Program-made: the position numbers and the translations under genes
The notes under the pieces: generated by a model
What the model saw: only the letters and a program-made list of their open reading frames with translations
Told to the model about the DNA's origin: nothing
Database searches by the model: none
Shown here: in pieces, positions 52,399 to 60,358 of the stretch
How the letters are laid out: each line of letters opens with the position of its first letter
Position numbering within the stretch: the stretch's first letter is position 1
Assembly: GCA_963702705.1 (NCBI GenBank)
Contig: CAVPDR010000006.1
Coordinates: 124,001-188,000, forward strand
DNA length: 64,000 nucleotides
Source: VRUE01 sp963702705
GTDB taxonomy: Bacteria > Actinomycetota > Thermoleophilia > Solirubrobacterales > 70-9
Direction: 5' to 3'

Positions 52399-54567
52399 GT
52401 GACCCCCTCCTTCGGCTCCTACATCGGCGGCTGCCTTGCCGTGATCGGCATCGTCAGCGCGGTCGGCCTCGGCGGCTACTGGCTGCGGCGCTGGATCGTG
52501 CCCGAATTCTCCGGCGCGCTGGCGCGGCTTGCCGACGTCACGATCGCGACCGGTCTGCTGGTCCTGGCGCTGGAGCTGCTGGGCTCTCTGAGCATCCTCA
52601 CGATCGGCTGGACGATCGTCGGCTGCATCGCGGTCGGCCTGCTTGCCGCCCTACTTGGCTGGCACAAGGCGCCGCGCGACGGTCTCGAAATCGCCGCTCC
52701 GCAGGTGCAGACGATCGCCCTCGTGATCGCGCTCGCGGTCGCCTCCTTCACCGTCGCCGAGTGGACCTTCCCTTCGCAGCTCAGCCTCGACCAGGGGATG
52801 TTCGGTGGCGACACGACCTGGTACCACATGCCCTTCGCAGCCCGGTTCGCCCAGGAACACTCGATTGTCCACCTGCACTTCACCGACCCGCTGCGGCTGG
52901 CCGCCTGGTTTTACCCGCAGAGCTCGGAGCTGATCCACGGCACCGCGATCGTCCTCTTCAAGAGCGACTGGCTCTCGCCGCTGATCAACCTGATCTGGCT
53001 GGCGATCGCGCTGCTCGCCGCCTGGTGCGTCGGCCGCCCCTACAAGGTCGGGCCGGCGACGCTGGTCGCGGCAGCTCTGGTGCTCGACTCGGGGGTGATG
53101 ATCGAGACCCAGCCCGGCGAGGGCCGCAACGACATCATGGGGCTCGCCTTCCTGATCGCCTTCGTCGCCTTCCTGATCAACGCCCATCAGCGCCGGGCGC
53201 CGGATGCGGGCGCGGTCCAGGACACGCCGGAGCGCGACGCGCCGCTGCTCGACAAAGGGCCGCTGGTAATCGCCGGGATCGCTGCCGGCCTCGCCGCATC
53301 GGTCAAGCTCACCTTCCTGATCCCGGTCGTCGCGATCGGCCTCGGCGTGGTCGTCTTCAGCGGCCGCGGCAGGCGCCTGACCACGGCCTGGGTGCTCGGT
53401 CTCACAACCTTCCTGATCGGTGGCTACTGGTACGTGCGGGCGATGATCAAGACCGGCGGCAACCCGATCCCGACGATCGGCTTCGGGCCGCTGCATCTGC
53501 CCCGTCCCGACCAGATGCCACTCGACCCGCGACCGCGCTTCGCCGTCGCCCACTATCTGACCGAGCCGACGATCTACCGCCGCTGGTTCTTCCCGCAGCT
53601 CGACAACGCGCTCGGACCGCTCTGGCCGCTGATCCTGATCATCGCCGTTGCCGCTGCCGTCTACATCGCCTTCCGCTCGCGCAACACGATCCTGCGGGTG
53701 ATCGCGGTGGCGGCGCTGCTGACCGCCGCCGTCTACGTCTTCACGCCGCTGACCGCGGCCGGCCAGGAGGGCTCGCCGACCGGTTTCTTCACCAACACCC
53801 GGTACTTGATCCCGGGCCTGGTGCTGGCGCTGGTGCTGCTGCCGATCGCGCGGCCGCTGCGCGCGCCCGATCGTCGCGCTTGGCAGACGTTGCTCTTCCT
53901 CGCTGTCGTCTACGCGGTCACGGTGCTGACCACGCCGCGCTGGTACCCGGGCTTCATCGTCGGCACGGTCTTCCTCACCCTGGCCTTGGTCTGGGCGCCG
54001 GCGGGCCTCGGCCTCGGGCGCTCGCGACGGGCCCTCAGCCGAGCTGCAGTGCTCGGCGGCGGGGCGGCGGTCCTGCTCCTGGCGGTGGTGCTCGGCCGCG
54101 CCCAGGAGGTGCAGTACGTCGAGCACCACTACACCGAAGTGGACCACTTCCTCCAGGACGGCGGGCCGAAGCAGGCCTACGCCTTCGCCCGCAAGCAGAG
54201 CGACAAGCGGATCGGCATAGCCGGCTCGGGCGAGATCTTCTTCGGCCAGTACGGTTTTTACGGCGCCAACCTCGACAACTACGTCCAGTACATCGGCGTG
54301 CCCGGCCCGGACGGCGCCTACCGGCTCGCGACCAGCTGCCAGCAATTCCGCCGCCGCATCAACGCCGGCGACTACGACTACCTGATCGTCAGCCAGTTCA
54401 CGCAGGACTCCGAAGAGTCGCCCTACTGGTATCCGATCTACGCCTGGCTGAAAACCGACCCGAACCTGGAACAGATCATCGCCGAGCCCGACGTCACACC
54501 GGAGCCCGACTACGTCTTCAAGGTCAAAGGCCCGCTGGACCCGGCGGGCTGCGACAACGGCCGTTAG
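52399..54567 (+). CDS. Large polytopic membrane protein, GT-C glycosyltransferase-like
   Basis: A 722-residue protein with at least ten TM helices (IGGCLAVIGIVSAVGLGGYW, ATGLLVLALELLGSLSILTI, LINLIWLAIALLAAWCVGRP, LILIIAVAAAVYIAFRSRNT and others) and a C-terminal soluble domain (about residues 580-722). The first large loop GGDTTWYHMPFAARFAQEHS follows the GT-C fold layout with an acidic catalytic pair (GGD) after TM-type helices, as in dolichyl/undecaprenyl-phosphate-sugar transferases. The C-terminal part YAFARKQSDKRIGIAGSGEI is extracytoplasmic. Donor and acceptor are unknown. Its stop overlaps the convergent SRPBCC gene by four bases. Confidence 0.7.
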   Translation: MTPSFGSYIGGCLAVIGIVSAVGLGGYWLRRWIVPEFSGALARLADVTIATGLLVLALELLGSLSILTIGWTIVGCIAVGLLAALLGWHKAPRDGLEIAAPQVQTIALVIALAVASFTVAEWTFPSQLSLDQGMFGGDTTWYHMPFAARFAQEHSIVHLHFTDPLRLAAWFYPQSSELIHGTAIVLFKSDWLSPLINLIWLAIALLAAWCVGRPYKVGPATLVAAALVLDSGVMIETQPGEGRNDIMGLAFLIAFVAFLINAHQRRAPDAGAVQDTPERDAPLLDKGPLVIAGIAAGLAASVKLTFLIPVVAIGLGVVVFSGRGRRLTTAWVLGLTTFLIGGYWYVRAMIKTGGNPIPTIGFGPLHLPRPDQMPLDPRPRFAVAHYLTEPTIYRRWFFPQLDNALGPLWPLILIIAVAAAVYIAFRSRNTILRVIAVAALLTAAVYVFTPLTAAGQEGSPTGFFTNTRYLIPGLVLALVLLPIARPLRAPDRRAWQTLLFLAVVYAVTVLTTPRWYPGFIVGTVFLTLALVWAPAGLGLGRSRRALSRAAVLGGGAAVLLLAVVLGRAQEVQYVEHHYTEVDHFLQDGGPKQAYAFARKQSDKRIGIAGSGEIFFGQYGFYGANLDNYVQYIGVPGPDGAYRLATSCQQFRRRINAGDYDYLIVSQFTQDSEESPYWYPIYAWLKTDPNLEQIIAEPDVTPEPDYVFKVKGPLDPAGCDNGR

Positions 54568-55016
54568 GCCTCGCCCTCGACGAAGCGCTTCAGCTTCTCG
54601 GGCATCGTGTTGACCAGCTGACCGCGGAGGATGCCGACCAGGGGGCCGCGGATCAGCAGGCCGAGCTTGCGGCCGAGGTCGACCTCCAGCCAGTAGGTGG
54701 CGCGGGTTCGCCCATCGCCCAGGTCCTCGAGCTCCCAGCTGCCCTCGACCGCCTTCAGGTCGCCGTCCTCCTGTGTCCAGGAGATCCGGCTCGGGCTCTC
54801 GTAGCCGAAGCGCATCTCCGAGCCCAGCCTGCGCACCTTGGCGTCGGTCTCCATGTGAACCAGGACCTGGTTGCCGTCGCCGTCGCGCTCGACGCACTCG
54901 GCGACCTTGATCTCAGGCTGCCAGCGGGGCGAGCCCTCGACGTCGGCGGCTACCTCGAAGACCTTCTCGACCGGGGCCTCGATCTCGATGCTGGCGGAGC
55001 CGTCGATCGTGCCCAT
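54564..55016 (-). CDS. SRPBCC (START/Bet v1-like) family protein
   Basis: A 150-residue helix-grip protein that binds hydrophobic ligands or acts as a polyketide cyclase-like domain. SASIEIEAPVEKVFEVAADV followed by EGSPRWQPEI is the canonical SRPBCC N-terminus. SRISWTQEDGDLKAVEGSWE and TRATYWLEVDLG form the central strands, and GQLVNTMPEKLKRFVEGEA the C-terminal helix. The ATG at 55016 fits the family start. It is co-directional with, and 8 bp after, the hydrolase gene upstream, so they probably form a two-gene operon. Confidence 0.88.
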   Translation of the reverse strand: MGTIDGSASIEIEAPVEKVFEVAADVEGSPRWQPEIKVAECVERDGDGNQVLVHMETDAKVRRLGSEMRFGYESPSRISWTQEDGDLKAVEGSWELEDLGDGRTRATYWLEVDLGRKLGLLIRGPLVGILRGQLVNTMPEKLKRFVEGEA

Positions 55017-55024
55017 GGCTCGGC

Positions 55025-55828
55025 TCAGACCGGCGCCAGGGCGTGCTCGCGGATCAGCTCGGCGACGCGCTCGGGCTGCTCCCACCAGAACATGTGGCCG
55101 ATGCCCTCCAGCGTCTCGAGTCGTGCGTCCGGGATCAGCGCGGCGATCTCGCGGCCGTTGTCGTAGCCGAGCAGGCGATCGGCGTCGCCGTGGATGACCA
55201 GGGTCGGCAATGAGATCCCACCGAGGCGCTCGTGTGTGTCGTGGGACTTGCAGGCGAGCATCTGCTGCAGGACCACCGGCTGCGGCGCGGGCAGCGCCGA
55301 TGCCATCTCGGCGAAAGCGGCGAAGCGCGAGTCGTCCTCGCGGAAGTCGGGCGAGAGGTTGATCTCCCACATCGCCCGGAAAACCTGGCGAGGCTCGCCG
55401 GAGCTGAAGGCCGCGCCGAGCATCTGCAGGTCCTCACGGGTCATCAGCTTCCCCTCCGGTCCGCCGCAGTAGCTGGCGCCGATCGTCAGCGTGCGGATCC
55501 GCTCGGGGTGGGCGAGAGCGAGCTCCTGGGCGATCATGCCGCCCATCGAAATCCCGACCACGTGGGCGGTCTCGATCTCCAACGCGTCGAGCAGGGCCGC
55601 GGCGTCGGCGGCGAGGTCGGCGATCGTGAAGGGAAGCTCGGCCTGGCCGGAGAGGCCCATGCCGCGGTTGTCGAAGACGATCAGGTCGAAGTTGCGCCGC
55701 AGATCCTCGAGAAAGGGCTCGCCCCAGGCGAGGTGCGTCGCGCTCATCCCCTGGATCAGCAGCATCGGCTCGCCCCCGCCGGCACGCTCGTAGTGCAGCT
55801 CCGTCCCCGATGCGTCGATGCTCGGCAT
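55025..55828 (-). CDS. Alpha/beta-fold hydrolase
   Basis: A 267-residue hydrolase. The oxyanion region LIQGMSATHLAW, the nucleophile elbow GISMGGMIAQELAL (Ser), the acid Asp in LVIHGDADRLLGYDNGREIA and the His in LEGIGHMFWWEQPERV form the triad. It resembles 3-oxoadipate enol-lactonase-like and esterase-type enzymes; the substrate is not deducible. The gene precedes and is transcribed with the SRPBCC gene. It is divergent from the tRNA-Arg gene. Confidence 0.9.
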   Translation of the reverse strand: MPSIDASGTELHYERAGGGEPMLLIQGMSATHLAWGEPFLEDLRRNFDLIVFDNRGMGLSGQAELPFTIADLAADAAALLDALEIETAHVVGISMGGMIAQELALAHPERIRTLTIGASYCGGPEGKLMTREDLQMLGAAFSSGEPRQVFRAMWEINLSPDFREDDSRFAAFAEMASALPAPQPVVLQQMLACKSHDTHERLGGISLPTLVIHGDADRLLGYDNGREIAALIPDARLETLEGIGHMFWWEQPERVAELIREHALAPV

Positions 55829-55881
55829 ACTCGGACGATGCTACGCGATTCGGCTTGACAGGTCCTAACCTAGGGCGCCCC

Positions 55882-55954
55882 GCCCCAGTAGCTCAGAGGA
55901 CAGAGCACCGGCCTTCTAAGCCGATGGTCGCTGGTTCGAATCCAGCCTGGGGCG
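55882..55954 (+). tRNA. tRNA-Arg (anticodon TCT)
   Basis: A 73-nt cloverleaf: acceptor GCCCCAG (55882-55888) pairs with CTGGGGC (55947-55953), followed by a G discriminator. The D-arm is TAGCTCAGAGGACAGAGCA, the anticodon loop is CTTCTAA (anticodon TCT, decoding AGA), and the T-arm is GCTGGTTCGAATCCAGC. CCA is not encoded. Its 3' end forms part of a 14-16 bp direct repeat flanking an insertion sequence, and the gene itself remains complete. Confidence 0.95.
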
Positions 55955-55958
55955 TGAT
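55943..55958. repeat. Left copy of the IS-flanking direct repeat
   Basis: CAGCCTGGGGCGTGAT, overlapping the last 12 bases of tRNA-Arg. The identical sequence occurs at 57238-57253. It is best read as the target-site duplication of the insertion sequence; depending on the exact IS ends it is 14-16 bp. Confidence 0.8.
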
Positions 55959-57237
55959 TGTGATGTGTCGCGACATCGGAGACAGATGTCGCGGGACATC
56001 GTAGACACCTCAGCTCCCTCCAATCGGCTGGTAGTCCCGACTCGGATCGAGGGTCAGGCGGCGGATCAGCTCACCCGTCTCGGGATCGAGGATCCGGATG
56101 TCTCGGTCGGCGATGAGGAGCTTGACCGGCTTTCCTTTGTGGGCCCTGCCCAGGCCGATGTGGTGGAGCTTTGAGTCGTGGCGCAGGGTGACCGTTCCGG
56201 CCGTGTCGACCTTGTCGTGGCGAATGCGGAAGTGAGTCTCGGGCTCAGGCCCCTCGACCGGCCGGGCTTTGATCCGGGCGCTGTAGGCCTGCAGTGGCGT
56301 GCGCCCTCCTAAGGCCCGGTGGGGCCTGATCGTGTTGTAGTAGTGCACGAAGGCATCGAGCTGCCCTTGCAGATCGGCAAGCGTCTCGGCTGGGGCCTGC
56401 CTTGCCAGGTAGCGCTTCAGCGTCTGGTGCAGGCGCTCGACCTTGCCGCAGGTCTGGGGGTGGTAGGGCCGCGAGTTCTTGGCGGTGATCCCCAGGCGCT
56501 CCATCTCGACTTGCAAGAGCACCTTGCCCCCGCGCGGAGTGGCGGTGAAGACGGCGCCGTTGTCGCAAAGCAAGGACGCTGGTGCCCCGTGAAGGTCAAT
56601 CGCAAAGCGAAAGACGTCGACCACGTCGGCGGCCTTGGTGGTGGGGAAGGCACGGGAGGCCAAAAACAAGCGCGAGTGGTCGTCGATCATGTTGAGGATC
56701 TCCATGTCGCGTCCATCTGCCAGCCGCCAGTGGGTGATGTCGGCCTGCCACATCTCATTGGGCAGCTCGGCTTCAAAGCGGATAAGCGAGCAGCGCGGGC
56801 GCTTTTGGGGCTGGAGGACCACCAGGCCCTCGCGGCGCAAGATCCGCCAGATCGTCGAGACCGAGGGAACGCGCTCGGTCTCCTTGCGGGCGAGGTGGTG
56901 GGCGATCGTCTGCGCGCCGCAGTCGTGTCCCTGCGAGAGCAGCTGCTCTCGCAGGGACACGACTTCCCGCACTAACTCCTCGGGCGTCGCGTTGGGACTC
57001 CTCCGCGGTGCCCTGGAGCGTGGCTCCAGGGCCTCATAGCCGCCTTCTCGATACCGAGCTAAGAGCTTGTAGATCCAACTGCGATGAACGCCGTGGGCCT
57101 TCGCCAGCTCCGAGACCGAGCGGCCCTCCAACAGATGCGCCTCGACCAGGTACCGCGCCTTTGCCACAGGAGATCTCCCTTCGTTGGGTGTCTCCTATGT
57201 CTCGACACAGGTGTCGCCTATCTACTGAAACCGGACA
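55959..57237. mobile_element. IS481-like insertion sequence
   Basis: About 1.28 kb between two identical 14-16 bp direct repeats. The left end starts TGTGATGTGTCGCGAC and, read inward, contains GACATCGTAGACACC. The right end read inward (complement) starts TGTCCGG and contains GACATAGGAGACACC. These subterminal repeats are the probable transposase sites. One minus-strand transposase gene fills the element. It is inserted precisely at the 3' end of tRNA-Arg and upstream of the peroxiredoxin gene, whose original promoter region it may have displaced. Confidence 0.85.
56010..57167 (-). CDS. IS481-family transposase (DDE integrase core)
   Basis: A 385-residue, apparently intact transposase. The N-terminal helix-turn-helix is LLEGRSVSELAKAHGVHRSW with IYKLLARYREGGYEALEPRS. 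The rve catalytic core carries the DDE residues in NEMWQADITHWRL (D), ASLLCDNGAVFTA (D) and QTCGKVERLHQTLKRYLA (E). NTIRPHRALGGRTPLQAYSA is the typical end of the core. A C-terminal beta-barrel-like tail follows (LHHIGLGRAHKGKPVKLLIA). The start is an ATG at 57167 after GGGAGATCTCC. An undamaged frame and perfect flanking repeats point to recent insertion. Confidence 0.92.
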   Translation of the reverse strand: MAKARYLVEAHLLEGRSVSELAKAHGVHRSWIYKLLARYREGGYEALEPRSRAPRRSPNATPEELVREVVSLREQLLSQGHDCGAQTIAHHLARKETERVPSVSTIWRILRREGLVVLQPQKRPRCSLIRFEAELPNEMWQADITHWRLADGRDMEILNMIDDHSRLFLASRAFPTTKAADVVDVFRFAIDLHGAPASLLCDNGAVFTATPRGGKVLLQVEMERLGITAKNSRPYHPQTCGKVERLHQTLKRYLARQAPAETLADLQGQLDAFVHYYNTIRPHRALGGRTPLQAYSARIKARPVEGPEPETHFRIRHDKVDTAGTVTLRHDSKLHHIGLGRAHKGKPVKLLIADRDIRILDPETGELIRRLTLDPSRDYQPIGGS

Positions 57238-57253
57238 CAGCCTGGGGCGTGAT
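57238..57253. repeat. Right copy of the IS-flanking direct repeat (tRNA-Arg 3'-end remnant)
   Basis: CAGCCTGGGGCGTGAT, identical to 55943-55958. It contains the last bases of tRNA-Arg as a duplicate that is no longer part of a tRNA. Confidence 0.8.
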
Positions 57254-57291
57254 AAGCATTCCCCGCGCAGCACTAACCGAAGGAGGACGAC

Positions 57292-57954
57292 GTGGCATTG
57301 CAGCTTGGAGATACGGCACCGGATTTCGAGGCGGACACAAGCGAGGGCAGGATCAGCTTCCACGAGTGGCTCGGCGACTCGTGGGGGGTGCTCTTCTCCC
57401 ACCCGAAGGACTTCACCCCGGTCTGCACGACCGAGCTCGGCTACATGGCCAAGATCAAGCCCGAGTTCGACAAGCGCGGGGTCAAGATCATCGGCCTCTC
57501 GGTCGACCCGTCCGAGGACCACGAGGGGTGGGCCCGTGACATCGAGGAGACGCAGGGCCACGCGCCCAACTACCCGATCATCGGCGACGACGACTTCACC
57601 GTCTCCAAGCTCTACGGGATGCTGGCGAGCGACACTTCCGGCGACGCCGGCTCGCGCACGCCGGCCGACAACCAGACCGTGCGCAACGTCTTCGTCATCG
57701 GCCCCGACAAGAAGATCAAGCTGATCCTGGTCTACCCGATGACGACGGGGCGCAACTTCGACGAGGTGCTGCGGGTGATCGACTCGTTGCAGCTGACCGC
57801 GAAGCACAAAGTCTCGACGCCGGTCAACTGGAAGCAGGGCGAGGACGTGATCATCGCCGGCTCGGTCTCCAACGACGAGGCGAAGGAGACCTTCGGCGAG
57901 TGGGAGGAGCCCAAGCCCTACATCCGGATCGTCCCGCAGCCGACCGAGTCTTAG
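57292..57954 (+). CDS. 1-Cys peroxiredoxin (Prx6/AhpC-TSA family)
   Basis: A 220-residue thiol peroxidase. The peroxidatic Cys lies in SHPKDFTPVCTTELGYMAKI. GVKIIGLSVDPSEDHEGWAR and VRNVFVIGPDKKIKLILVYP with MTTGRNFDEVLRVIDSLQL are Prx6-type blocks, and the C-terminal domain TPVNWKQGEDVIIAGSVSND is present. There is no second resolving Cys. It reduces H2O2 and alkyl peroxides in the cytoplasm. The start is a GTG at 57292 with a strong AAGGAGG ribosome-binding site. The IS ends only 54 bp upstream, so transcription may depend on the IS or on tRNA read-through. Confidence 0.94.
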   Translation: MALQLGDTAPDFEADTSEGRISFHEWLGDSWGVLFSHPKDFTPVCTTELGYMAKIKPEFDKRGVKIIGLSVDPSEDHEGWARDIEETQGHAPNYPIIGDDDFTVSKLYGMLASDTSGDAGSRTPADNQTVRNVFVIGPDKKIKLILVYPMTTGRNFDEVLRVIDSLQLTAKHKVSTPVNWKQGEDVIIAGSVSNDEAKETFGEWEEPKPYIRIVPQPTES

Positions 57955-57963
57955 GCCCGACGG

Positions 57964-59097
57964 ATGAGCAAGCGGGTCGTCGTGCTGGGCGCGGGCTTCG
58001 GTGGGCTCGAGCTCAGCACGATGCTGTCGGAGGCCTCCGGCGGCGAGATCGAGGTGACGCTGATCGACAAGGGCGACTCGTTCGTCTTCGGCTTCTCGAA
58101 GCTCGACCTGATGCTCGGGCGCGAGCAGCCGGAGGCGGTGCGGATGGCCTACGCCGACGTCGCCAAGCCCGGGGTGCGGGTCCTGCGCGAGACGGTCACC
58201 GCGATCGACCCCGAGGCGCGGCGGGTGAGGACCGACGCCGGAACGCACGACGCCGACTTCCTCGTGATCGCGCTCGGCGCCGACTACGACATCGGCGCCA
58301 CGCCGGGCCTCGCCGAGGCCGGCAACGAGTTCTACTCGGTGGCCGGCGCCGAACGGCTGGCCGGGATCATCCCGACGTTCTCGCGCGGCCACGCCGTGAT
58401 CGGCGTCGTCGACGCCCCGTTCAAGTGTCCGCCGGCGCCGAGCGAGTGTGCGCTGCTGCTCGACGAGGCGCTGAGCGCGCGCGGGGTTCGCGACGCCTGC
58501 CAGATCTCGTTCGTGATCCCGCTGCCGACGCCGGTGCCGCCCTCGCCGGAAGCCTCGGCTGCGCTGGAAGCGGAGTTCGCCGTGCGTGGGATCGAGTTGA
58601 TCCCGGGGCGCCGCGTCAGCGCCCTCGACCCGAAGCGCAGCGTCGCCGTCCTCGACGACGGCTCCGAGCTGCCCTTCGACCTCTTTCTCGGCGTGCCGAA
58701 GCACCAGGCCCCGGAGGTCGTCATCGCCAGCGGCATGACCGAGGATGGCTACGTGCCGGTCGACCCGGTCACGCTGGAGACCCGCTTCCCCGGCGTCTAC
58801 GCGGTCGGCGACGTCGCCACCGCGGGCGTCCCCAAGGCCGGTGTCTTTGCCGAGGGCGCCGCCAGGGTCGTCGCCCGGGCGCTGATCGCCAAGCTGCTGG
58901 GCGGCGAGGAGCCGGGCCCTCATCTAGGCCGCGGCACCTGTTACATCGAGTTCGGCCGCGGCCGGGTCGGCAGCGTCGACATCGACTTCCTCTCGGGGCC
59001 GCAGCGCACCGGCACCTTCAACGCGCCCTCGGCCGACCGGGTCGCCGAGAAGGAACGCTTCGGCTCGACTCGCCGCACCCGCTGGTTCGGCGCCTGA
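57964..59097 (+). CDS. FAD-dependent NAD(P)/quinone oxidoreductase (SQR/NDH-2-like)
   Basis: A 377-residue flavoprotein. The FAD-binding site RVVVLGAGFGGLELSTMLSE lies at the N-terminus. The second region FLVIALGADYDIGATPGL and the C-terminal FPGVYAVGDVATAGVPKAGV are pyridine-nucleotide-disulphide-oxidoreductase blocks. CPPAPSECALLLDEAL contains a Cys pair at a place where sulfide:quinone reductases carry a catalytic Cys, so sulfide or polysulfide oxidation is possible. The gene follows the peroxiredoxin by 9 bp and is probably co-transcribed with it, suggesting a redox-defence role. Confidence 0.85.
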   Translation: MSKRVVVLGAGFGGLELSTMLSEASGGEIEVTLIDKGDSFVFGFSKLDLMLGREQPEAVRMAYADVAKPGVRVLRETVTAIDPEARRVRTDAGTHDADFLVIALGADYDIGATPGLAEAGNEFYSVAGAERLAGIIPTFSRGHAVIGVVDAPFKCPPAPSECALLLDEALSARGVRDACQISFVIPLPTPVPPSPEASAALEAEFAVRGIELIPGRRVSALDPKRSVAVLDDGSELPFDLFLGVPKHQAPEVVIASGMTEDGYVPVDPVTLETRFPGVYAVGDVATAGVPKAGVFAEGAARVVARALIAKLLGGEEPGPHLGRGTCYIEFGRGRVGSVDIDFLSGPQRTGTFNAPSADRVAEKERFGSTRRTRWFGA

Positions 59098-59150
59098 GCG
59101 ACCCCACCGGGCACAGCACCTCGCGCCCCTCAGCCGTGTTTCAGCAGGTG

Positions 59151-59243
59151 ATGAACGACAGGGAGCGTCGAACAGACATCGCGCTTGCCGTGCTGGCGAG
59201 CGTCTCCATCGCGGGGATCCTTCTGATTGGCAGGGCAAGCTAG
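59151..59243 (+). CDS. Putative 30-residue single-TM peptide
   Basis: MNDRERRTDIALAVLASVSI followed by AGILLIGRAS: a charged head and one hydrophobic helix. The ATG at 59151 lies 53 bp after the FAD oxidoreductase stop and the peptide ends 16 bp before the desaturase-like gene. CAGCAGGTG upstream is only a weak ribosome-binding site. Real small membrane peptide or chance frame; evidence is limited to composition and position. Confidence 0.35.
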   Translation: MNDRERRTDIALAVLASVSIAGILLIGRAS

Positions 59244-59259
59244 CCGTTAGATTTGCCGC

Positions 59260-60108
59260 GTGGCGGAGGTTCTCTACTACGCGATACCGGCCTTCGTGCT
59301 GCTGCTCGTGATGGAGCTGCTCTCGTTCAAGTACCTGCGCGACGAGGAGCTGGTCGGCTACGAGGCGCGCGACACTCGCACGAGCCTGACGATGGGCGGC
59401 GGCAACGTCGTCATCAACGCGGTCTGGAAGCTGGTCGTGCTCTTCGCCTACGCCGGTCTCTACGAGCTGACGCCGCTGCGGATGCCGGCCGATGAGTGGT
59501 GGACCTACGTCCTGCTCTTCTTCGCCGACGACTTCGCCTATTACTGGTTCCACCGCATCCACCACGAGGTGCGGGTCTTCTGGGCCAGCCACGTCGTCCA
59601 CCACTCCTCCCAGCACTACAACCTCTCGACCGCGCTGCGGCAGACCTGGACGCCGATGACGGCGCTGCCCTTCTGGGCGCCGCTGGCGCTGCTCGGCTTC
59701 GCTCCTTGGATGATCCTGCTGCAGCTGTCGATCAGCCTGATCTACCAGTTCTGGATCCACACCGAGCGGGTCAGGAAGCTGCCGGCGCCGGTCGAGTTCG
59801 TCTTCAACACGCCCTCGCACCACCGCGTCCACCACGGCGCCAACGAGGTCTACCTCGATCGCAACTACGGCGGCATCCTGATCGTCTGGGACCGCCTCTT
59901 CGGCACCTTCCAGGGTGAGACGGAGCGGGTCCGCTACGGGCTGACGAAGAACATCCGCAGCTTCCGGCCGACCCGGGTCGCCTTCCACGAGTTCGCCGAC
60001 CTGGCGCGCGACGTGCGCGCCGCGACGAGCTGGCGCCACCGGCTCGGCTACGTCTTCCGCGGCCCGGGCTGGTCGCCCGACGGAAGCGGCGGCGGCACGC
60101 GCGGCTGA
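59260..60108 (+). CDS. Sterol desaturase / fatty-acid hydroxylase superfamily protein
   Basis: A 282-residue membrane di-iron enzyme. Three histidine clusters of the superfamily are visible: YYWFHRIHHEVRVFWASHVV, VHHSSQHYNLSTALRQTW and PSHHRVHHGANEVYLDRNYG. TM segments lie at the N-terminus (YAIPAFVLLLVMELLSFKYL) and at about residues 45-75 and 130-165. It resembles bacterial alkylglycerol monooxygenase/C-5 sterol desaturase-like proteins that hydroxylate lipids. The substrate is unknown. The start is a GTG at 59260; the next small gene follows 37 bp after the stop. Confidence 0.88.
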   Translation: MAEVLYYAIPAFVLLLVMELLSFKYLRDEELVGYEARDTRTSLTMGGGNVVINAVWKLVVLFAYAGLYELTPLRMPADEWWTYVLLFFADDFAYYWFHRIHHEVRVFWASHVVHHSSQHYNLSTALRQTWTPMTALPFWAPLALLGFAPWMILLQLSISLIYQFWIHTERVRKLPAPVEFVFNTPSHHRVHHGANEVYLDRNYGGILIVWDRLFGTFQGETERVRYGLTKNIRSFRPTRVAFHEFADLARDVRAATSWRHRLGYVFRGPGWSPDGSGGGTRG

Positions 60109-60145
60109 TCGGTAGAGGTTTTCGCTCCATCGACCCTGGGTATCG

Positions 60146-60289
60146 GTGCGTGCATGGAGCTATCAATTGTTGCTCATAGTCATCGGGATCATCTTGGCGA
60201 TCCTCGTCAACTACATCCTGGGAATCATCGTCATCCTGATTGGACTGGCGATGTTGCTGCTGCCGCGGCTCAGTTCGAGACGCGTCTAG
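60146..60289 (+). CDS. Small hydrophobic membrane protein (47 residues)
   Basis: From a GTG at 60146 the frame reads MRAWSYQLLLIVIGIILAIL, VNYILGIIVILIGLAMLLLP and a basic end RLSSRRV. The segments form one long or two short TM helices. Lower-GC codons (ATA, TTG, CTG) sit in the hydrophobic core. The composition is far too hydrophobic for chance antisense coding in this GC-rich DNA. It lies between the desaturase-like gene and the USP-like gene. Small Ile/Leu-rich peptides of this type are known in actinobacteria, without a proven function. Confidence 0.55.
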   Translation: MRAWSYQLLLIVIGIILAILVNYILGIIVILIGLAMLLLPRLSSRRV

Positions 60290-60358
60290 GCCGAGCGGGC
60301 GTCGGGGCCTTGACTCCGGCGCCCGGCTCGGCGGCAGCCCAGCTGTCAGCCTTGTGCA

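Noticed and set aside
52651..54897. A 748-codon minus-strand open frame opposite the membrane glycosyltransferase-like gene
   Set aside because: It is antisense to a protein with well-formed TM helices, its own translation is Arg/Gly/Asp-rich with no recognisable domain, and it crosses two neighbouring genes.
55943..57253. The tRNA-flanking repeats as att sites of an integrative element
   Set aside because: The enclosed 1.28 kb codes only for a DDE transposase with subterminal repeats at both ends; no tyrosine or serine integrase is present.
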